From: a virus
Strand: one strand, 5' to 3'
Length of the DNA stretch: 40,631 bases
Virus record (IMG/VR): IMGVR_UViG_3300013004_000076
Location: 1-40,631 of that record
Position 1 is the stretch's first letter; every line of letters begins with the position of its first letter. Shown here in pieces: positions 23,093 to 31,610 of the stretch. The notes beneath the pieces were generated by a model. That model was not told the DNA's origin and searched no databases. It was given only the letters and a program-made list of their open reading frames with translations. The position numbers were made by a program, and so were the translations under genes.

Positions 23093-24696
23093 CAGACGAT
23101 TAGCCCGCCCTGCTCATAGGCGATGTCGAACGCCACCAGTTCAACGCGAGGCAATGGCGTGACGCCGTAGGTGACTTGAACTTGTGGAGCGAATGAAAAC
23201 CCGGTTTCACCGATGCCGACCCAGCCGGTTTTGTAAGACGCCTTGATGTTGGACGTATCCCACAAGGCGCTATCCCATAGCCCGCTGTCCCATTCCGAGG
23301 TCAGGAAGTTCGCAGGTGACGATGGCGCGCTAGGCAACGTCTCGGCGTAATCGGTTGAACCGCTCACCTTGGCGATAATTGGCGTTGCGGCCTTGAAGAT
23401 GGTTCGGGCCATCGTGATTGTCTTGGTCACGCCCGGTGCGTCCAGATGGTCAAATGCCCCGCTATAGGCTGCCGTGTAGGGCGTGCCATCGTCAGAACCG
23501 CCCGCTTCCATCTCATAGATGCATCCATCGTTCGCGCCGAAGTAGCCACGTCCATTAAACAGCGACATGCACCGCGTCTGCCAGTTGGTGAACCTTGCCC
23601 ACGCGCCCGTCTGGATGTTGCAGACAAAACAAACGTCATCCAGCCCGGTCACGGGAGGCAGCGACACAACCATCATCGAATTGGCTGACCATTTCAGGAT
23701 CTCGAAGGGCAGCGAAACCCGGTCCTTGGCTTCCTTGCGCCATTCCGGTTCTATCGCGCGAGAGACGGCAGACAATGACAACGCAGCGCTGTCCTTGCTG
23801 ACGGCTTCCGACAAAGCGATAACGCCTTCCTCGGTCGCAATGAGCAAGTCCCCACCGGCCTGCATGATGGCCTTCATGCCGAGCGGGCGGCTGATGTTAT
23901 AGACGCCTTGGATTGACCACTTCGTCGGATCTGACGGGTCGGTTCCCTGATAGATGGCCACTTCACCAGTCGTGGAGACGAACACGCATTTCTGGTTCAC
24001 GCCATCGCCGGCATCAAGCGACCATGTAGCGCCGAACAGCAATGCGCCACCATCCTGGAACACGCCCGCAAGCGATATGTCCTGAGCGGCGCCGCCTACG
24101 CTATCGACCGGCAGGAACCATGCCGTCTGCGTGCCGCCCTGAACCATGAAGATGCGATTGGAGTAAACCCAGCCCTGAGACAGAAGCGAAGTCGTCACGC
24201 CCGTGATTGCCGGGGTTGAAACGCCCGTAATCGGTGTGAAGGTGGTGCCGTCATAAAGAAGCGGGCTGTTCGTGCCGTTGAAGCAGTATTGATAAATCCC
24301 GCCCGTGGTCGTCATCTGGACAGTGGAATAATAGCCCGATGTCCGCCCTGTTACCGTGGCCGAGATGGGCGTTGTCGGCGTGGATGGCGTCGTGATGTCA
24401 TAAACCTTGTCGAGATCCGCCGCGAACCGCTTGCGACCGGCTGAACCGATATATTCCCACATGGACCGCACCGGGATAGCACCAGCCAACGTAGCACTCT
24501 TGGCGCGTCCACCTCGCACGCGAATGCCGGTTGTGGTCGGAAACCAGTTGTCTAGGGTCAGTGCCGTTTCAGGTGACTGAATGGCGTAATTCTCGGACAG
24601 CACCCAGCCCCTACGTGGTGCCGGAAATGTCTTGGCCTTCATCGCTGCCGGTCGGGCTGCCGTTGGTCTAACCTGACCTCTTGCGGGCCGGATCAT
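23092..24696 (-). CDS. Tail hub/nozzle protein, P22 gp10/T7 gp12-like
   Basis: This 534-aa protein is almost all beta strands, with repeated blade-like units (VRGGRAKSATLAGAIPVRSMWEYIG, MVQGGTQTAWFLPVDSVGGA, GDLLIATEEGVIALSEAV, SLFNGRGYFGANDGCIYEME). This fits the beta-propeller-containing tail proteins of short-tailed phages. The opening LDNWFPTTTGIRVRGG is common in such tail proteins. It follows the adaptor genes as in P22/T7 morphogenesis. Exact family needs a structural search. Confidence 0.65.
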   Translation of the reverse strand: MIRPARGQVRPTAARPAAMKAKTFPAPRRGWVLSENYAIQSPETALTLDNWFPTTTGIRVRGGRAKSATLAGAIPVRSMWEYIGSAGRKRFAADLDKVYDITTPSTPTTPISATVTGRTSGYYSTVQMTTTGGIYQYCFNGTNSPLLYDGTTFTPITGVSTPAITGVTTSLLSQGWVYSNRIFMVQGGTQTAWFLPVDSVGGAAQDISLAGVFQDGGALLFGATWSLDAGDGVNQKCVFVSTTGEVAIYQGTDPSDPTKWSIQGVYNISRPLGMKAIMQAGGDLLIATEEGVIALSEAVSKDSAALSLSAVSRAIEPEWRKEAKDRVSLPFEILKWSANSMMVVSLPPVTGLDDVCFVCNIQTGAWARFTNWQTRCMSLFNGRGYFGANDGCIYEMEAGGSDDGTPYTAAYSGAFDHLDAPGVTKTITMARTIFKAATPIIAKVSGSTDYAETLPSAPSSPANFLTSEWDSGLWDSALWDTSNIKASYKTGWVGIGETGFSFAPQVQVTYGVTPLPRVELVAFDIAYEQGGLIV

Positions 24697-25301
24697 GGGG
24701 AACGATCCCGCGCGTCATATGCAGCGTAATCAGCCAGAGCCGCTTCAAATTCAGCCATCTGGTCGGCGAAGTCCTGCCCGACATGCCGACGTTGACGCCA
24801 GATAGCGCCCTTCACAAGCAAGTCCTCGGGGAATAGCGCTGTCTCGGCATCAAGGCTCATGCGGCTGGTGCCGTTCGATGCCCAATTCAGGGTTTGCACC
24901 GTCACGCTTGCCGTCGCGGCATTGGCGAGGAATGGGTAGAAGCTGATGGTTGAACCGACAAGCCGGAAGAACCGGGGCGTTCCTTGGATAGGGGTCAACG
25001 ATGCCCATTCATCAGGCGACAGGCCACCACGAACCGGAACACCGCCAGCGTTCACCGCATTGCCGTTTATCAGGCGCGAGAAGCCCGTAGGCAGGGCATG
25101 GGCCACCAGCGCGCCCGTGCCTGTCACGGTCGTTGTCTGCCGCAGCGCGCCCCAATCCACGCGCCGTGCAACATCAAGCCCGGTATCATTGATGAACTGC
25201 ACGACATTGACAATCTCTCTTGATGTCGAACCGCCAGCAGTCGCCGGAACGTCTAAAGCCGTGTTGCGGGCGACATCTTGGGTTATCGTGAGCAGCGTCA
25301 T
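24693..25301 (-). CDS. Head-tail adaptor/tail protein, P22 gp4-like
   Basis: This 202-aa protein resembles small connector components. An N-terminal helix with VVQFINDTGLDVARRVDW is followed by a strand-rich region (GTGALVAHALPTGFSRLI, FFRLVGSTISFYPFL) and a C-terminal helix RQRRHVGQDFADQMAEFEAALADY. The last helix, reading RRHxGQDFADQMAEFEAAL, is typical of phage adaptor proteins such as P22 gp4 or T7 gp11-type factors. It overlaps both neighbours by 4 nt. Confidence 0.65.
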   Translation of the reverse strand: MTLLTITQDVARNTALDVPATAGGSTSREIVNVVQFINDTGLDVARRVDWGALRQTTTVTGTGALVAHALPTGFSRLINGNAVNAGGVPVRGGLSPDEWASLTPIQGTPRFFRLVGSTISFYPFLANAATASVTVQTLNWASNGTSRMSLDAETALFPEDLLVKGAIWRQRRHVGQDFADQMAEFEAALADYAAYDARDRSP

Positions 25302-25888
25302 GGTGTGATTGTCCTTTGCCGCACGATGCCGTTAGCCCAACGGTCCCGCTCGTCATTGATAAGCATGTCATTCAATGCGCCGGCGAATAGCTGATCGGTC
25401 ATTGCCGCAAGTTCTGGATCACGCAGGAACTTGGCAGCCTCAAAACCCACCGCGTACAGATAGACTTGCGGATGGGCAGCCAGAAGCCAGTTGCTCGTTG
25501 TAGTCGATGTCGTCAGCGTCGGAATGGCTGCGAAGTAGATGACCGACCGCGTTCCGGATGCACCATAAACCAGCACATTTGAACCCGAGACAGCGTAGGC
25601 GTCATCACCGGATGCAGTGTCCCGCGTATCGACAATCGAACCCGCCCGCATGGTCGTTGTGGGGTTGAAAAACAGTGAGATGATTTCAAGGCAGTCAGCC
25701 GGCAAAGGCGCAACGCCATCGGTGAAGGTCAACGTCCCGTTGGTGATCTGCTGCCGGGTGCGCAGCTTCTTGTTCAACGTCGCCTCGGCCATCTTCACCA
25801 AGCGAGGGAACACGTCGCTAATGGCACGATTGCCGACATGCTCAGAGACGGCTAGCCGAAGATCCAGATAGTCCGCAAAAGCGCTCAT
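25298..25888 (-). CDS. Head-tail adaptor protein (SU10/T7 gp11-type)
   Basis: The start is the ATG at 25888 (ATGA overlap). The 196-aa protein has FPRLVKMAEATLNKKLRTRQQIT, TDGVAPLPADCLEIISLFF, strands SVIYFAAIPTLTT and a C-terminal helix with FLRDPELAAMTDQLFAGALNDM. The LxxAEATLNKKLRTR...LPADCLE pattern is characteristic of adaptor proteins that extend the portal in SU10/T7-like phages. It lies beside a second adaptor-like gene and a DUF5309 capsid gene. Confidence 0.8.
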   Translation of the reverse strand: MSAFADYLDLRLAVSEHVGNRAISDVFPRLVKMAEATLNKKLRTRQQITNGTLTFTDGVAPLPADCLEIISLFFNPTTTMRAGSIVDTRDTASGDDAYAVSGSNVLVYGASGTRSVIYFAAIPTLTTSTTTSNWLLAAHPQVYLYAVGFEAAKFLRDPELAAMTDQLFAGALNDMLINDERDRWANGIVRQRTITP

Positions 25889-26211
25889 ACGGTGCCATCC
25901 TTTGTCCGCCACGCCTTGTTATCGCTGTCATTAAGCCAGCGTGACACAAAGGCGGTATCGCCTTCCGTATGGGCCTGCGCTATGCCGCTATCGTAAAGGA
26001 CGTTGAGCGGGATTGACGCGACGTGATGATAGTCGCCAGACCATCCTGGCGCTGCCATGTTCCGCTGAGCCGTGTTCATATCAATGGTCGGCTCGACTTC
26101 GTAATCTGTCCGGAAGGTGAGTGTGCCGTCTGGGTTCTCACGTCGCCAGACCTGCCGGCCCAGTTTCGGTTGCCAGTCGTGCAGGATCCAGTCACCATCA
26201 CGGATCTGCAT
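25885..26211 (-). CDS. Conserved hypothetical virion-region protein
   Basis: The start is the ATG at 26211, just after the stop of the preceding gene. The 108-aa protein has IRDGDWILHDWQPKLGRQVW, RRENPDGTLTFRTDYEVEPT and NTAQRNMAAPGWSGDYHHVASIPLNVL. This layout is a recurrent neighbour of capsid and adaptor genes in related phages (from memory) without known function. The Asp- and His-rich middle has no catalytic signature. Confidence 0.75.
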   Translation of the reverse strand: MQIRDGDWILHDWQPKLGRQVWRRENPDGTLTFRTDYEVEPTIDMNTAQRNMAAPGWSGDYHHVASIPLNVLYDSGIAQAHTEGDTAFVSRWLNDSDNKAWRTKDGTV

Positions 26212-26212
26212 G

Positions 26213-26497
26213 TCAGCCGCCCTTGTGCCGTTCGAACATGCCGGCTTCGATGCCGTCAAAGGCAGCATCAACCGACACTTCAATGATCGAACCGGCAACA
26301 ACGCGGTCCTCGGTGCCGTCCGGCTTTTCCTCGCGCCAGAAGTCGCGAATGACCTTGACCTTGACCGAGCTGACGGCAACGGGTGCGGGGGATTTGGTAT
26401 CTGCCACAATGGCCTCGTCTGGTTCGGGTGAAATGGAAAGGGGCGGCATTGCTGCCGCCCCTTGTGGTTTGCGTGGAACGCCTTTAGGCCAACCCAT
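26213..26497 (-). CDS. Small hypothetical protein coupled to capsid gene
   Basis: The ATG at 26497 overlaps the capsid stop (TGATG). The 94-aa protein begins with a basic low-complexity WPKGVPRKPQGAAAMPPLS, then strands SVKVKVIRDFWREEKPDGTE and VVAGSIIEVSVDAAFDGIEAGMFERH. The VKVIRDFW...GSIIEVS segment resembles small beta-barrel capsid accessory or decoration proteins. A strong hairpin lies over codons 12-20, with a second possible start (MPPLS) in its loop region. Confidence 0.65.
   Translation of the reverse strand: MGWPKGVPRKPQGAAAMPPLSISPEPDEAIVADTKSPAPVAVSSVKVKVIRDFWREEKPDGTEDRVVAGSIIEVSVDAAFDGIEAGMFERHKGG
26438..26463 (-). promoter_or_regulatory. Strong hairpin just downstream of the capsid gene
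   Basis: Minus strand: AAGGGGCGGCA, loop GCAA, TGCCGCCCCTT, a perfect 11-bp stem, followed by TCCATTTC. It lies 34-59 nt after the capsid stop, inside the next gene. The following bases are only weakly T-rich, so partial termination, mRNA 3'-end protection or start-site masking are all possible. Confidence 0.6.
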
Positions 26498-27489
26498 CAG
26501 GTCGAGGAGGTCAGACCAAACACGTCAGCACAGACGCCAAGGCCCTTCTCATTCTTGACCTTGAGAGCGCCTTCACCGATCAGGACGAACTTCTTGGCGT
26601 CGCCGGTCTTGGCAACTTCCTTGTCTTCCTTGATTTTGCGGAACCAGCCGAACTGAAGAAACTCGGGGTCCACAAAGAACACGTTACGGGCCAGCGTAGC
26701 CGAGCCTGCCATCACGCGGTTGGGGTGGATCATGACCTTGCCGAACGGGCCTTCGTAAACGTCAGCATTGGCAATGATGCTGTTGTTCTTGCCGGTGGAT
26801 GCAGCGTAGCGGAAGGCCGCGACGTTGGTATCCGACATGAAGGTGACGAACACCGACTTGACGTAAGGCGAGGTGAACACATGGCGGAAATTCGCTCCGT
26901 TGGTGTAGCCTGACTGCATGACGGTATCCATGAGCACCTTGGTGAAAGCGCGCTGGGTGCCGTTGGTCGGAGCGGCTGTGAGGCCGGTGCCGGTATTGTA
27001 TCCGCCGTTAGCGCCGGTCGCACCGCGCGAGACGTTCGACGTGATCCAGGTGTTGAGCGAACCGAACTCACGGGTAGCGCCTGCCACCTGTGCGTTGGTG
27101 TCAACGATGGCGAACTCGGTATCCTTGCGAAGCTCGACGCCCTTCTTGAGCTTCTGATACTTCACCTGCTCGACGTTGCCGGCGTTGTTGGTGGCATCCT
27201 GCGTGCCAGAAATGACGCCATCCTTGCGCATGATCTGGGTGTAGGAGCCGAGACGAACGGCAGCGCTGGTTGCGCCGAAGGTGTATTCGTCACCTTCAAG
27301 CTGGATGTTGGCGACTGGGGCTGCCAGATCATCCACCAGCCATTCAGGGTGAGTGGTATCGAAAGACACCTTTTCAATCATGGAATAGATCGGGGTATCT
27401 TCCGGCGTGATGCGGCTGATAACGTCGGAGAGTTCTTCGCGATTAGCCTTCGCAGACGTGCTCTGGAAGGTGTTTGCAACGATAGCCAT
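26497..27489 (-). CDS. Major capsid protein (DUF5309/SU10 type)
   Basis: This 330-aa protein has an AAAGGA-type site before the ATG. The N-terminus NREELSDVISRITPEDTPIY, then HPEWLVDDLAAPVANIQLEGD, VRLGSYTQIMRKDGVISGTQ and the C-terminal YEGPFGKVMIHPNRVM...NVFFVDPEFLQFGWFR match the DUF5309 major head protein family, an HK97-fold group known from SU10-like phages. Following the scaffold gene and preceding adaptors fits. It is the most confident virion call here. Confidence 0.93.
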   Translation of the reverse strand: MAIVANTFQSTSAKANREELSDVISRITPEDTPIYSMIEKVSFDTTHPEWLVDDLAAPVANIQLEGDEYTFGATSAAVRLGSYTQIMRKDGVISGTQDATNNAGNVEQVKYQKLKKGVELRKDTEFAIVDTNAQVAGATREFGSLNTWITSNVSRGATGANGGYNTGTGLTAAPTNGTQRAFTKVLMDTVMQSGYTNGANFRHVFTSPYVKSVFVTFMSDTNVAAFRYAASTGKNNSIIANADVYEGPFGKVMIHPNRVMAGSATLARNVFFVDPEFLQFGWFRKIKEDKEVAKTGDAKKFVLIGEGALKVKNEKGLGVCADVFGLTSST

Positions 27490-27522
27490 TGTGATAGTCC
27501 TTTCGGGGGATGATGATGAGGG

Positions 27523-28494
27523 TCAGTCAAAATCAATCCGCATTGCGTCACGGATCGATCCAGATCGAGCCAGCTTCGCCATGGCATCACGATTGTTGGA
27601 CGTTGGTGCCGCCTTGGTCCGCTTTGGAGCAGCGACGGGTGGCACGTCCTTCACCTTCTCTTGCGCCTTGGAACGCGCCGCTAATGCCCGCTTTCCGATG
27701 GCTGCGAAGTGCAGCGCCGCGAAAAAACGATGGTCTGTGACGGCAGACAATTCCTGCGAAGAAACACCGAGTTCCTGCGCCGCCTGATAGATATTGTTGA
27801 AGAACTTTTCACGCCCCGCACGGTCGCGCGTTTCAGGGAACGCGGCTGCCAGAGCCTCGTTTTCCTGCTTCAGCACTTCCTCACGGAGGCCAGTGTTTTC
27901 AACTGTCTTGGCGGTTTTGGCAGCTTCGGCACCCATCCGCACCAGTTGCTCAATCTGAGCGACCGCCGCATCGTGGGTTGCCTTCATCGCGGTAAAGCGG
28001 CCCGGATCTGAATAGGCCAGACTGGGGCTAGGTGCTTCCGGAATGTTCTGCGCAAGATATTCGGTGAAGGTGGCCGTAATAGCCTGTAGCTGACTGGCTT
28101 CCGCTTCGACGGCTCGACGATAGTTGCTCGTCTCCTGCGTCTTGCGGCTGTAGTCGGCTTGTCGCAGGTAGCCGTTTTTCAGTTCCGACAAAGGAACCTT
28201 TTCGCCTGACTGCAACTCAACGATAACGGTGTCGTCAACCTTGGCTGGCTTGGCGTCCTTGTCGGGCGCTTCGGCAGTCTCGGTCTCGTCGTCGTCGTCA
28301 CTGACTTCGGCCTCTTGGTCGCTCGCAGCGGCCTCATCCGTCTCACCATCGGTCTCGGTTTCCGTTGAGGTTTCTCCGTTGTCCTGATCTTCATCAGGGT
28401 CGAAGTAGTCCCAGCTTTCCGAGGTATCGCTTGAGGTAGAGGGTTGCGCGTTATCGGTCCCGCCCGTGGGCAGGTTGTCGTTTTCGCTTACCAT
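27523..28494 (-). CDS. Scaffolding protein
   Basis: This 323-aa protein has a strongly acidic, low-complexity N-terminus (about 1-85, e.g. SWDYFDPDEDQDNGETSTE). After it comes VIVELQSGEKVPLSELKNGYLRQADYSRKTQE, typical of phage scaffolds. Then a long helical rod follows (QIEQLVRMGAEAAKTAKTV, REEVLKQENEALAAAFPE) with a basic C-terminus (KRTKAAPTSNNRDAMAKLARSG) that would bind capsid subunits. It directly precedes the capsid gene. Confidence 0.85.
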   Translation of the reverse strand: MVSENDNLPTGGTDNAQPSTSSDTSESWDYFDPDEDQDNGETSTETETDGETDEAAASDQEAEVSDDDDETETAEAPDKDAKPAKVDDTVIVELQSGEKVPLSELKNGYLRQADYSRKTQETSNYRRAVEAEASQLQAITATFTEYLAQNIPEAPSPSLAYSDPGRFTAMKATHDAAVAQIEQLVRMGAEAAKTAKTVENTGLREEVLKQENEALAAAFPETRDRAGREKFFNNIYQAAQELGVSSQELSAVTDHRFFAALHFAAIGKRALAARSKAQEKVKDVPPVAAPKRTKAAPTSNNRDAMAKLARSGSIRDAMRIDFD

Positions 28495-28533
28495 GTCTGG
28501 GGTTGCCTTTCGGCGTTCGTGTGGACGCCCCGA

Positions 28534-28767
28534 TTAGACGGGTGCGCCTTTCGTCGGTCGATTGTCTCGCAGGGATGCTGCAAGGTTCGACCGGAAAGCT
28601 CTTACGGCACGGGCTTCGGCCATTGCTGACTGCCGTGTTTCGTGGTCATTCGGCGGGGCATAAATGCCGCGTTCGATTGCGTCGTGTTCCAGTTCGTTCA
28701 GCACCACTTCAAGCAGTGGGTTGCTGATAATCTGCTCTGCCAGCGATGCGCGGTCCTTGGCGTTCAT
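28534..28767 (-). CDS. Small conserved protein upstream of scaffold
   Basis: This 77-aa protein is mostly helical: DRASLAEQIISNPLLEVVLNEL, then EHDAIERGIYAPPNDHETRQSAMAEARAVRAFRSNLAASL. Such short helical proteins with an ISNPLLEVVLNELExxAIE motif often lie between portal and capsid genes in podovirus-like genomes (from memory). Function unknown. The start overlaps the previous stop. Confidence 0.72.
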   Translation of the reverse strand: MNAKDRASLAEQIISNPLLEVVLNELEHDAIERGIYAPPNDHETRQSAMAEARAVRAFRSNLAASLRDNRPTKGAPV

Positions 28768-30002
28768 GCAGCCAACAACAGCACAAGGGCTGCCTCTTCG
28801 TTGCGACGCCGGACCCGACGCCTGATTGTCTCGGCCTGTGCAAGCACCAGGTCACGCAGTTCCGCCGCGTCCATGTCGCTGGATCTGAATTGCGCGACGG
28901 CAGTTTTCAAATCAGCGATGGCGGTCGGCGACACCAGCGATGGCAGCGCTATCGGGTCGAATGCCGCGACGATTGCAGCGGCTTTTTTGGTTCGCGTCTT
29001 GTCGGGCCTTGTGAGCCTGACGGCGGCGCGTTCCAGTTCCTTGATTTGCTTCGTGTAGAAGAACCGGCGAGACTGGCCAGACGTTCTAAACCCGGCATCA
29101 TCACCGCGTCGGACTGTGATCGGTGCAGCGTTGTTAGCCACAACCTCGAAGGTGAGCGACGTTGCGCCTTCAATGTTCGTCGTGCCGGACAGCAGCGCAG
29201 ACGCGGCGAACGTCAGCGATGTCGAGCCTTCGATGTCTGCGACAGACGAGCCAGACCCGGTGAGGTCGCCCGATGTCGCGAATGTCAGTGACGTTGCAGC
29301 GCTAACAAGCCCGCCGCCGAACGCATCCCCAGCCGGGGTGAATGTGAGCGACGATGCGCCGTCAATCTGTGCCGCCGTGGTCGCCGTGGCGGTCGTCGTA
29401 AATGTCAGCGATGTTGAGCCGACAATATCACCGCCCGAACCGCTTCCGGTCAGGTTGCCAGCCGTGGTGAACGTCAGCGACGATGCCGCTTCGATCAGCC
29501 CGCCACCGAACGCCGTAGCGGATGGCGTGAACGTCAGGCTTGACGCGCCGAGAAGTGGGCCATCCCCGATCAGGGACGCCGCTGGCGAGAACGTCAGCGA
29601 CGTTGCGCCTTCAAGAGCGCCCGCGCTGCCAGACCCGGTGAGGTCTCCGGTTGGTGTAAACGTCAGCGACGATGCACCCAGAAGCGGGCCATCCCCCAGC
29701 AGCGTAGCCGCTGGCGAGAAGGTGATCGACGTTGCGCCTTCGATGTTAGCGCCGGCACTGCCAGACCCGGTAAGGTCTGCCGTCGTCGTGAACGTCAGGC
29801 TAGACGCGCCGTCAACCGCTGCGCCGCCTGTAACAGCACCGGCTAGCGAGAACGTCAGTGACGTTGAACCGGCTATTGCACCGCCAGCCGCTAGGGCTTC
29901 AGTCTGCCATGCGTCGGGCTGGAATGCGCCAGGTTGAAACGCGACGTTGATGCTGCCGCTTTGCTTGCCAAGGACGCCGGTTGCCAGCCAAAAGACAAGC
30001 AT
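28764..30002 (-). CDS. SLTF-repeat virion protein
   Basis: This 412-aa protein has an N-terminal VAFQPGAFQPDAWQTEAL motif, then 12 copies of a G-(A/S)-(S/T)-S-L-T-F repeat, spaced about 21 residues, between about residues 45 and 290. The final 110 residues switch to a basic helical domain (RRFFYTKQIKELERAAVRL, AETIRRRVRRRNEEAALVLLLAA). A regular SLTF strand plus Gly/Ser-rich turn would suit a beta-solenoid or adhesin-like stalk. It is in the structural block, so a decoration or fibre role is likely. Confidence 0.75.
   Translation of the reverse strand: MLVFWLATGVLGKQSGSINVAFQPGAFQPDAWQTEALAAGGAIAGSTSLTFSLAGAVTGGAAVDGASSLTFTTTADLTGSGSAGANIEGATSITFSPAATLLGDGPLLGASSLTFTPTGDLTGSGSAGALEGATSLTFSPAASLIGDGPLLGASSLTFTPSATAFGGGLIEAASSLTFTTAGNLTGSGSGGDIVGSTSLTFTTTATATTAAQIDGASSLTFTPAGDAFGGGLVSAATSLTFATSGDLTGSGSSVADIEGSTSLTFAASALLSGTTNIEGATSLTFEVVANNAAPITVRRGDDAGFRTSGQSRRFFYTKQIKELERAAVRLTRPDKTRTKKAAAIVAAFDPIALPSLVSPTAIADLKTAVAQFRSSDMDAAELRDLVLAQAETIRRRVRRRNEEAALVLLLAA
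29148..29870 (-). repeat. Twelve in-frame SLTF coding repeats
   Basis: The coding DNA contains 12 related units, each with gtcagcga-type bases encoding S-(L/I)-T-F. Two adjacent pairs share longer blocks (e.g. GPLLGASSLTF and DLTGSGSAG occur twice each), indicating recent duplication of two-repeat units. Confidence 0.85.
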
Positions 30003-30012
30003 CGCGCGTTAC

Positions 30013-30180
30013 TCAGTCGTTAGCGGCAAGCAGGGTGGCGAGCGTCAATTCAGTTTCGGCCAGATCCTCGTCAATTGATGCAACACGGGGGATGTCACCC
30101 AATGCCGCCGCGCTTGAACGCAACTGGCTCAGATAGGCGACACGGCGTTCCAGCATTTCGATGATCTGGTCAATGGTCAT
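30013..30180 (-). CDS. Small helical protein
   Basis: This 55-aa ORF starts ATG at 30180, overlapping the stop of the preceding gene (TGATG), and ends TGA at 30013. It is a two-helix acidic protein: TIDQIIEMLERRVAYLSQLR, then DEDLAETELTLATLLAAND. The spacing and coupling support it. It looks like a small connector or chaperone-type partner, but no family was recognised. Confidence 0.65.
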   Translation of the reverse strand: MTIDQIIEMLERRVAYLSQLRSSAAALGDIPRVASIDEDLAETELTLATLLAAND

Positions 30181-31610
30181 CAGATCACCATTTGCCGCAA
30201 GAGGACGTTGGAGGTGTTCAGCAGCATATAGACGTAGTAAATCTCGGTCGATCCGTCCTTGTAGAGCACATCAAACGCCGTATCGCCCAAGATGGCCGCG
30301 CCTTGCGGGTAAAGCATGGTGCTCCATGGGAACATTTCAGCCCGCGCGATGTCGAACGCGAACCAGCGGCCCGTTGCTTCCTTCTGAACGTAAATCGTGC
30401 CGCCGTGCAGCGCATACTTGGTGCCGGTCGTGAATGTATCTGCTGCGGGCGCATACGTGACCGCCGCCCATGAGTTCGCCGCAATGTCGTAACGGTCCAG
30501 CAGCGCACCTGCCGCGCCACGGAAAGAGTAAAGGAAGCGCCCGTTCTGGATTGCGCTTTCGTTGGTCCAGTCCGTTTCTGGGGACGAATGCACCCAATGC
30601 CCAGACATGCCGGTTGTCGGCGCACCGCCGCGAGCAACACCCGGCGAAAGTGTGGACCATGTGTTCGCCGTGATGTCGTAGCGATACATCGTGACCGCGT
30701 TGTTACCCATGTAATAGAGGAAGTTGTCGTTCCCCTCGATGGCATAGGTTGATGTTGCGTCCGGCGTGGTTGTCCAAGTGGCAACGGTCAGCGTGTCAGC
30801 CGTGTTTGCCGTGATGGTGCGGATTTGGCCCGCCCCGGTGCCGCCCGTGATACGAACCTGGCTGTTGATCCACGATGATGCGGTCCACGTCTTGCCGGTC
30901 TGGACGATGGTTGTGGAGGTCCCCGATGTCGCCGTGCCAGTCGCGAACGTCTTGAAGTCGCCGTCAACGATGGACGGGGTGGCGATAAGCTTGCCGTCAG
31001 TCGCCAGCGATGCGGGCAAGCCGGTCTGCGACAGCGTTGTCCACGTGTTCGTAGCGTAGTCGTAAACGCGGAACGAAGCAGACGCGAGCGTGCCTGCGCC
31101 AACGATATAATAGCGCGGGGTCAGCAGGCGATAGACCGTCGAGGCAGTGAATGCGCTGGCCTGCGTGGCAACCGTGATGACCGAGCTTGCGCCTGTGGTG
31201 TTTCTGACAATATCCAGAACCAAGCCGTTATTCGGGCCGGACAGGATATGCACCTTGTATCCGCGAAGGTCGCGCTGAAAATTCTGGTTGGTCGTGATGG
31301 TCGAGGTCGTGCCTGCCGTCGCCGTCAGCGAACCCGCGCCAACGGTCGAGCCGGTTGACCACGCGCCCGCAGTCCCGCTTGCACCCGCGCCGAATGTTCC
31401 AGCAAGGCCGACGGCAGGAAGGTTCACCCAGCCATCTTCAGCCGGGTTATACATGATTGCTTCCGAGTTCGACCGCACAAACATCTGTTGCTGCCGGAAG
31501 TGCCGCGATGACACAATGAACGCGCCCGCCTGCGTGCTGTTGGGTGCTGGGGCCATGAACTCCCAACGCTTTACGTCGAGAATTTTGCGGTTGCCGTTGG
31601 TTGTTGGCAT
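30180..31610 (-). CDS. Beta-propeller-like structural protein
   Basis: This 476-aa protein has repeated kelch-like blade motifs: MYNPAEDGWVNLPAVG, RVYDYATNTWTTLSQTGLP, MYRYDITANTWSTLSPG, DRYDIAANSWAAVTY. Two insertions carry GSLTATAGTTSTITTNQNFQ- and TSGTSTTIVQTGKTWTAS-type strand regions (the latter with INSQVRITGGTGAGQIR). The YxYDxxxNxWxxL pattern indicates a six- or seven-bladed propeller, which in phage is usually a carbohydrate-binding tail or capsid fibre component. Confidence 0.72.
   Translation of the reverse strand: MPTTNGNRKILDVKRWEFMAPAPNSTQAGAFIVSSRHFRQQQMFVRSNSEAIMYNPAEDGWVNLPAVGLAGTFGAGASGTAGAWSTGSTVGAGSLTATAGTTSTITTNQNFQRDLRGYKVHILSGPNNGLVLDIVRNTTGASSVITVATQASAFTASTVYRLLTPRYYIVGAGTLASASFRVYDYATNTWTTLSQTGLPASLATDGKLIATPSIVDGDFKTFATGTATSGTSTTIVQTGKTWTASSWINSQVRITGGTGAGQIRTITANTADTLTVATWTTTPDATSTYAIEGNDNFLYYMGNNAVTMYRYDITANTWSTLSPGVARGGAPTTGMSGHWVHSSPETDWTNESAIQNGRFLYSFRGAAGALLDRYDIAANSWAAVTYAPAADTFTTGTKYALHGGTIYVQKEATGRWFAFDIARAEMFPWSTMLYPQGAAILGDTAFDVLYKDGSTEIYYVYMLLNTSNVLLRQMVI

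Noticed and set aside
29148-29870. CRISPR-like direct repeats
   Set aside because: The units are in-frame, unequal and coding (SLTF protein repeats), with no constant repeat-spacer pattern.
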